A stretch of 64,000 nt of DNA from Lathyrus oleraceus. Taxonomy: Eukaryota; Streptophyta; Magnoliopsida; Fabales; Fabaceae. The stretch lies in NCBI RefSeq assembly GCF_024323335.1, contig NC_066584.1, positions 241,951,994-242,015,993 on the forward strand, given 5' to 3'. The notes beneath the pieces are model-generated. The model ran no database searches. It worked only from the letters and a program-made list of their open reading frames with translations, and was not told the origin of the DNA. The translations under genes and the position numbers were made by a program. Below, in pieces: positions 57,840 to 64,000 of this stretch (positions are counted from its first letter, which is position 1; each line of letters starts with the position of its first letter).

Positions 57840-58735
57840 ACTCTGCAAAGGGGAGAGATTAGGATTTACAACCACCGAATACTGGGTAGAAACCATCGAC
57901 TCTGATGAGGATAAAATATAGGGTTTACAACTACGGAATACTGGGTAGAAACCAACAAATCCTCTGCGTGGGGAGCGAAAGGATCACTACTCCGCACGGG
58001 GGAACAAATAGGGTTTATAACTACCAGTTACTGGGTAGAAAACCACAAACTCTGCTGAAGAGCAAGAAAATAGGATTTACAACTACCGAATACTAGGTAG
58101 AAAACCAAAGACTCAGCTGAGGATCAAAGGATAGGATTTATAACTACCGAATACTGGGTAGAAAACCATAAACTCCTACTGGGATAAGGTGAATGATTGC
58201 CGGTTACTGAGCAATTATCCATCAATTCTACAGGAAAGCACAGACTCCAATAGGGAGAAAACAACAACATAGGATTTACAACTACCGAATACTGGGTAGA
58301 AAACCACAAAATCCGCCATCAACCAGACTGAACCACAAAGGTTACCTCTGCTAGGGGATGAAAGTAGGATTTATAACTACCGAATACGGGGTAGAAGACC
58401 ACAAAAATAGGACTTACAACTACCGGTTACTGGGTAGAAGCCACAAAATCCGCCATCAACCAGACTGAACCACAAAGGTTACCTCTGCTAGGGGATGAAA
58501 GTAGGGTTTATAACTACCGAATACGGGGTAGAAGACCACAAAAATAGGACTTACAACTACCGGTTACTGGGTAGAAGGCCACAAAGATAAGACTTATAAC
58601 TACCAGTTACTGGGTAGAAGCCACAAAGATAGGACTTACAACTACCGGTTACTGGGTAGAAGCCACAAAGATAGGACTTACAACTACCGGTTACTGGGTA
58701 GAAGCCACAAAATCCGCTGAGGATAAAGTGAATGA
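57840..58735 (-). repeat. Short tandem repeat (42-bp unit) in the Ogre 3' UTR
   Basis: The unit (plus strand) is GACTTACAACTACCGGTTAC plus TGGGTAGAAGCCACAAAGATAG. Regular copies begin at 58548, 58591, 58633 and 58675, with a 137-bp larger duplication linking 58411 and 58548. To the left, older variants (CCGAATACTGGGTAGAAACC) extend to about 57840. Confidence 0.85.
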
Positions 58736-60436
58736 TTGCCGGTTACTGAGCAAACATTCATTTATTCCACAGGGAAGCACAAGAGACAGTTGAAAAAAAG
58801 GCCAATTCAGGATCAAACTAAAAAGGCACACTGAATCAAGACTCGTCCTAATGAGGATATAACTCAATAGGGAAACCCATCCCAATATATGTGTTGGGAG
58901 GAAATGGAAACAACCGTCATCCACGAGGATATAACTCAGTGGGGAACTGCAGAAGGAATGACAGACACTTTCTGCTTATGGGGCTGACTCTATATTGAGA
59001 GATTAGACACCCGACATCAGCTTGTGGAGATCTACTGGAGAGATCTATATCACCACTTAGCAGGAGACAACAAACAAAAATATATATGGCAAAAGATGCA
59101 TCATGAATATCTGAATGTTGAAAGTATGCATGAATATGCGTGATTTATGTTTGATGAATGCTGACAAAACAGACATATCTAACACAAACAGGTCCAGGAA
59201 TCAAACGACCGGTACTACACCACAAGAGGGAAAGCCAGGATCACCAGAGAACAAACGATTCTGACGGGATCAGGAAAACTAGGATCATCTGCAAGGATGA
59301 AACATCAGTCTCAACTGGGAAAAAGGAGCTCACTGCATAGGCGAAAACTGCCACAAAAGCAACTCCAAACAACTCCACTGGGGGGAACCCACTGAGGGAG
59401 AAAAGATCACACAAATAAATCCTGCCACACAAGAAACTCTACTAGGGATCAAAGATATCAGGAAATCACCAGATCTCCGCCGGGGAGGAATCATCACAGA
59501 TACAATCCACCATGCCACCAATCTACTGGAGATTTATCTGGGGATCAACCACCAAATACCGAACCTTCAAAAAGGAACCACAACTGCTGAGGAGGAAAGA
59601 ATCACTGCTTTGCTGAAGGGAGGGGAGGTGAAAACCTCAACAAGCACTCTGAATGGGGAGGGTCTTAACAAAGGCTCTGCTCCACAAAATCTGTTCGGGA
59701 GAAATCCCAACAAACACCCTGCTTGGGGGAAAAACTCAACAGAAGCTTTGCTTGGGGAGAAACCCCAACAACAATCTGGAGAAAGAGGATACAGCCATGC
59801 CAGGAATATGAACAAAAGTCTTATCCTGTTGGAAATCATGCCACCCTTGGGAGAGCACTAAGAAATTCTTAAGTATCCTTTCATCATTGTGAATGTTCAC
59901 TTTGTTTAAAAACAATTTTGAAAAAATTTGTTTGTTTCAAACAATGACATTTTATCAATTAAAACATGCAAAATATTTGTTGAATTGAAACAAATAAGAG
60001 TGCAAATAATTGGATAAAAGCTCAAATTGATTTGATGGAATGGTAGTCTGCAAATGGCAAGACTCCATAGATCTGTACAAATTTGAAATCGGTGATATAT
60101 ATTGGAAGAGGGCTACATTGAACATAATGACCATTTCTCTACCAATTTGAATCCGATGTATTTGAAGCTTCAGTTGACGATGACTGAGCGAGAATCTCTG
60201 ACAAAAAGACAGTTGTGAAACAGAAAGTCTTGTCAGGATGCAGTTACTTGCCAAATCCCTAATTTTTGCCTAGATTGCCCCAGGGTGAGGTACTCAATCT
60301 AGCGGGATGCAAATTCATTTTTTCATGTCTCTAACTTTTGCCTGGATCGCCCTTTCGGGTTTTCCACCGAGACGCTCATTTTTGCCTAAGCCACCCTTTC
60401 GAGTTTTCAACTTAGCGAGCTATTCTGTTTTTATTT

Positions 60437-61818
60437 TTAGGCGAAGTATTTCTTGACTGCATCTGAATTCACAGGACGAGTGAAATCCTCCCCATCCATT
60501 GTTGTAAGCATCAAAGCTCCGCCTGAAAAGGCTCTCTTGACAACATATGGACCTTCATAGTTTGGAGTCCACTTGCCCCTGGAATCGGGCGCGAAAGACA
60601 AGACTTTCTTGAGCACAAGGTCACCTTCTCGGAACACACGAGGCTTGACCTTCTTATCGAATGCTTTCTTCATCCTCTGCTGATATAACTGACCATGACA
60701 CATGGCAGTCAATCGCTTCTCTTCAATCAAATTCAACTGGTCATAACGACTCTGAATCCATTCAACATCAGTCAACTTGGCTTCCATCAAGACTCACATT
60801 GATGGGATCTCCACCTCTACTGGGAGAACAACCTCCATGCCGTAAACAAGAGAAAAAGGGGTTGCCCCTGTTGAAGTGCGGACAGATGTACGATATCCAT
60901 GCAAAGCAAATGACAGCATCTCATGCCAATCCTTGTACGTGACCGTCATCTTCTGGATAATCTTCTTGATATTCTTGTTAGCAGCTCAACAGCCCCATTC
61001 ATCTTGGGTCTGTAAGGAGAGGAATTATGGTGTGCAATCTTGAACTCAACGCACAACTCTTCCATCATCTTGTTGTTCAAGTTAGATCCATTATCAGTAA
61101 TGATCTTATCAGGCACACCATAACGGCATATAAGCTGATTCTTGACAAACTTCACGACCACCTGCCTGGTCACATTCGCATACGACGCCGCTTCAACCCA
61201 CTTGGTGAAGTAGTCAATTGCTACGAGAATAAACCTGTGTCCGTTGGACGCCTTCGGTTCAATCATGCCAATCATGTCGATTCCCCACATAGAGAAAGGC
61301 CATGGTGATGAAATCACATTCAGCAGTGTCAGAGGAATATGAATCTTATCCGCATAAATCTGACACTTGTGGCATTTCTTCACATATTTGCAGCAGTCAG
61401 ACTCCATTGTCAGCCAATAGTAGCCTGCTCTCAGCATCTTTCTAGCCATGACATGTCCATTGGAATGAGTACCAAATGAACCCTCATGGACCTCAGTCAT
61501 TAACAGGTCTGCTTCGTGTCTATCCACACACCTGAGCAGAACCAAGTCAAAATTTCTCTTGTAAAGCACTTCGCCACTGAGGTAGAAACTGCCTGACAAC
61601 CTTCTCAAAGTTTTCCTGTCTTTCACAGATGCCCCAAGCGGGTAGACCTGGTTCTGGAGGAAATTCTTGATATCAAAATACCAAGGCTTATCATCTACGA
61701 CTTCTTCAACTGCAAACACGTGAGCTGGTCTGTCCAAGCGCATCACGGTGATATTGGGAACTTCATTCCAATACTTGACCACAATCATTGAAGCAAGCGT
61801 AGCAAGAGCATCTGCCAT
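60437..61818 (-). pseudogene. Ogre integrase (element E), broken
   Basis: From 61818: MADALATLAS (end of the second RNase H), then the HHCC finger (HEGSFGTHSNGHVMARKMLR ... CHKCQIYADKIH), the catalytic core with MWGIDMIGMIEPKASNGHRF, IITDNGSNLNN and SPYRPKMNGAVE. Near 60960 the frame shifts; homology continues as KDWHEMLSFALHGYRTSVRT, STGATPFSLVYGMEVVLPVE and, after a stop near 60791, as LTDVEWIQSRYDQLNLIEEK and KVLSFAPDSRGKWTPNYEGP, ending VNSDAVKKYFA at 60437. The D,D,E residues are visible (the Glu in NGAVE). A stop near 61829 separates it from the RNase H. At least three disruptions make it a pseudogene. Confidence 0.9.
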
Positions 61819-61830
61819 GCGATTATCCTC

Positions 61831-62781
61831 TCAAGGAATATGATGAAAGTCAACTTCAATAAAGAACTTTGAAATCCTCCTCGCATAATCTCTGTACGGA
61901 ATGAGACCAGGTTGATTCGTCTCCCACTCACCCTTGATCTGATTGACAACGAGGGCCGAATCACCATACACATCGAGGTGTTTGATCCTGAGGTCAATGC
62001 ATTCTTCCAATCCCATAATACAGGCTTCGTACTCAGCCATATTATTCGTGCATTTGAAAGTTAGCCTTGCTGTAAACGGAATATGTGTGCCCTGAGGAGT
62101 AATGATTACTGCCCCAATTCCATTTCCGTACTGATTTACCGCGCCATCAAACACCATCGTCCACTGGGAACCAGGTTCTGGACCTTCATCAAGTGTAGGC
62201 TCATCACAATCTTTCATCTTCAAATACAGAATCTCCTCATCTGGGAAGTCGTACTGAACAGACTGATGATCTTCAATCGGCTGATGTGCCAAGTGGTCAG
62301 CCAAGATACTACCTTTGATAGCTTTCTGAGCTCGATACTCGATATCATACTCATATAACAACATCTGCCAACGGGCAATCCTCCCGGTTAAAGCAGGCTT
62401 CTCGAAGATATACTTGATCGGATCCATTCTAGATATCAACCAAGTTGTGTGATTTATCATGTACTGGCGTAAACGCTTAGCAGACCAAGCCAAAGCACAT
62501 CATGTCTTCTCAAGCATAGAGTATCGAGACTCACAATCAGTGAACTTCTTACTCAGGTAGTATATAACACATTCTTTCTTTCCGAATTCATCTTGCTGAC
62601 CGAGTACACAACCCATTGAGTCTTCAAGAACAGTCAAATACATGATCAGAGGTCTTCCTTCTACAGGCGGAGACAAGATCGGAGGTTCAGACAGATACTC
62701 TTTGATACTGTCGAAAGCTTTCTGGCAATCCTCGATCCAATCATGAGACTGATTTTTCTGGAGGAGCTTGAATATCAACAC
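61831..62781 (-). pseudogene. Ogre RNase H and archaeal-type second RNase H (element E), broken
   Basis: The first RNase H part reads DWIEDCQKAFDSIKEYLSEP, MYLTVLEDSMGCVLGQ and YYLSKKFTDCESRYSMLEKT. A stop follows near 62498, and then KRLRQYMINHTTWLISRMDP, IFEKPALTGRIARWQMLLYE and SILADHLAHQP. The second, archaeal-type RNase H reads WTMVFDGAVNQYGNGIGAVI, NNMAEYEACIMGL and VYGDSALVVNQIKGEWET, with the catalytic D, E, D series visible. Presence of both domains is diagnostic for the Tat/Ogre group. Confidence 0.9.
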
Positions 62782-63886
62782 ACATGTGGGATATAAATCT
62801 GGAAATATAATTCAAGCGGCCAAGAAAACCTCGGACTTGCTTCTCAGTTTTGGGTGCAGGCATCACTCGTATTGCTTTGACCTTTGCAGGATCAACCTCA
62901 ATACCTCTTTCGCTGAAAACAAAGCCCAATAACTTTCCAGAACGGACTCCAAATGTACATTTGTTGGGATTCAGACGAAGCTTGAACTTCCTCAAACGCT
63001 GAAAAAGCTTCAACAAATGCTCAACATGTTCCACTTCCGTTCGTGACTTAGCAATCATGTCATCGACATAGACCTCGATCTCCTTGTGCATCATATCATG
63101 AAACAAGGTAGTCATAGCTCGTTGATACGTGGCTTCGGCGTTCTTCAAATCGAAGGGTATCACTCGATAACAGAATGTTCCCCAAGGTGTGATGAATGTT
63201 GTCTTCTCCATATCCTCGGGTGCCATTTTGATTTGATTATATCCGGAAAATCCGTCCATAAATGAGAAGACTTTGAATTTAGTTGTATTGTCTACCAACA
63301 TGTCAATGTGCGGTAGAGGGAAATCATCTTTCGGACTAGCCTTATTCAAATCACGGTAATCAACACACATTCGGACTTTTCCGTCTTTTTTAGGCACAAG
63401 CACAATATTGGCCACCCATTGAGGATACATAGAAGTCACCAGAACCCCGCATCAATTTGCTTCTGAACTTCCTCTTTGATCTTCACTGCCATGTCTAGAT
63501 GAGTTCTTCTGAGCTTCTGCTTCACAGGCACGCACTCAGGCTTCAAAGGCAGGAAATGTTGCACAATATCTGTATCTAGACCTGGCATGTCTTCATACGA
63601 CCAAGCAAAGATATCAGAATATTCTCGTAGCAAACTGATCAACCCCTTCTTGACAGACTCTTCAAGGAGCGCCCCAATCTTCACTGTTCGAACACAATCT
63701 TCAGACCCCAAGTTGACTGTTTCCAGATTCTCAAGGTGCGGCTGAATGATCTTCTCTTCGTGCTCAAGAAGACGGGTAATCTCATCAGGAATCTCTTCAA
63801 CATCATCTTCCTCTGCCTCGAATACAGGGAATTCAAAATTGGGAGATGGCGTTGGATCATTATGTTCAATGGGTTTTAGAATCAAC
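62741..63886 (-). pseudogene. Ogre reverse transcriptase (element E), broken
   Basis: The exon starts at 63886 after the intron acceptor. The linker reads LKPIEHNDPTPSP, FAWSYEDMPGLDTDIVQHFL and DMAVKIKEEVQKQIDAGF. A frameshift near 63437 is followed by WVANIVLVPKKDGKVRMCVD, YRDLNKASPKDDFPLPHID, FMDGFSGYNQIKMAPEDMEK and the catalytic YVDDMIAKS, then FGVRSGKLLGFVFSERGIEV and RGFLGRLNYISRFIS. A second frameshift lies near 62765. The usual FGLKNA block reads FDLKNA here, a further sign of decay. Confidence 0.92.
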
Positions 63887-64000
63887 CTGCATAATGATTT
63901 TGGTTAATGAAAAACTTTAGAATTTAAACAAGCAAATCATTATGCAGATGAAAAGATTGATTTTATTCTTGTTTTTAGGGTTTTTTGTGATCACCAATTT
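63887..64000 (-). other. 3' end of the Ogre pol intron, with a hairpin at the acceptor
   Basis: Minus-strand coding homology begins at 63886 after TTATGCAG/G, a good plant 3' splice site. The intron sequence above it has no coding homology. A 14-bp perfect inverted repeat (63887-63900 and 63934-63947) has the AG of the acceptor in one arm. Ogre elements are known to have an intron between protease and reverse transcriptase that is only partly spliced. Confidence 0.6.

Larger units (their letters stand above)
55788..60436 (-). other. Hypervariable 3' UTR of Ogre element E
   Basis: No coding region. Close to pol (60240-60430) the minus strand repeats GAAAAC(C/T)CGAAAGGG with CAGGCAAAA-type strings. 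The middle, 56100-59850, is built of diverged short repeats around ACCGGTTACTGGGTA and ACTGGGGA(A/G). Such 3' UTR arrays are an established trait of Ogre elements and a known source of satellite DNA in Fabeae. Several short open frames in it are by-products of the repeats. Confidence 0.7.
50611..64000 (-). mobile_element. Ogre element E (partial, read from its 3' end)
   Basis: On the minus strand, from the window edge: the 3' end of the pol intron, a decayed pol with reverse transcriptase, RNase H, a second RNase H and integrase, a 4.6-kb 3' UTR full of tandem repeats, a polypurine tract (AAATAGGGGCATC) and an LTR of about 5.2 kb. The dual RNase H, pol intron, giant LTR and tRNA-Arg PBS are characters of the Ogre lineage of Ty3/gypsy Tat elements. 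The 5' half lies outside the window. Confidence 0.85.

Overview
The window is plant nuclear DNA, most probably from a legume of the tribe Fabeae (Pisum, Vicia, Lathyrus or Lens). The reasons are one intron-rich plant gene end, a dense nest of LTR retrotransposons, and several Ogre-type Ty3/gypsy elements with multi-kilobase LTRs, a pol intron and tandem-repeat-rich 3' UTRs, which are typical of that tribe. The genus is an inference.

Layout. (1) 890-4581 (+): last six exons of a TOM1/TOM3-type (tobamovirus multiplication protein) seven-transmembrane gene, whose introns carry a SINE-like and a TRIM-like insertion. (2) 4582-7330: AT-rich spacer with MITE candidates and an (AT)n array. (3) 7330-8061 (-): broken RNase H end of a plant LINE. 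(4) 8062-11667 (-): 3' part of a Ty1/copia element (copy D), cut in its integrase by element C. (5) 11668-31822 (+): element C, an Ogre-related element with 5' LTR, tRNA-Arg-type PBS, a decayed gag, no pro-pol, three families of tandem repeats and a truncated 3' LTR. A second copy of the same copia family (copy F, 15699-24400) sits inside its gag and has an unusual duplicated 5' end. (6) 31823-35486 plus 49120-49842 (-): one Ogre LTR (A), split by a young Athila element. (7) 35487-49119 (+): near-complete Athila with 1.75-kb LTRs (three substitutions and one indel apart), CAAAC target duplications, a gag-pol with one frameshift, and two tandem ATHILA ORF-1 family genes, the second with its own TATA-type promoter. 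(8) 49843-50230 (-): orphan chromovirus-like gag piece. (9) 50611-64000 (-): Ogre element E read from its 3' end, with LTR B, PPT, hypervariable 3' UTR, decayed pol and the 3' end of the pol intron.

How it fits together. The nesting gives an order: LINE, then copia D, then element C, then copia F; separately chromovirus gag, then Ogre A, then Athila. A deletion joined C's 3' LTR to Ogre LTR A near 31822 and removed the 5' half of copia D. The most unexpected signal is a phased array of GTGACG-NN-CGTCAC palindromes about 21 bp apart. It occurs in the Athila U3, in front of the second Athila ORF-1 gene, and in the leader of the unrelated copia F. All functional statements rest on motif recognition by eye; no database search was run.
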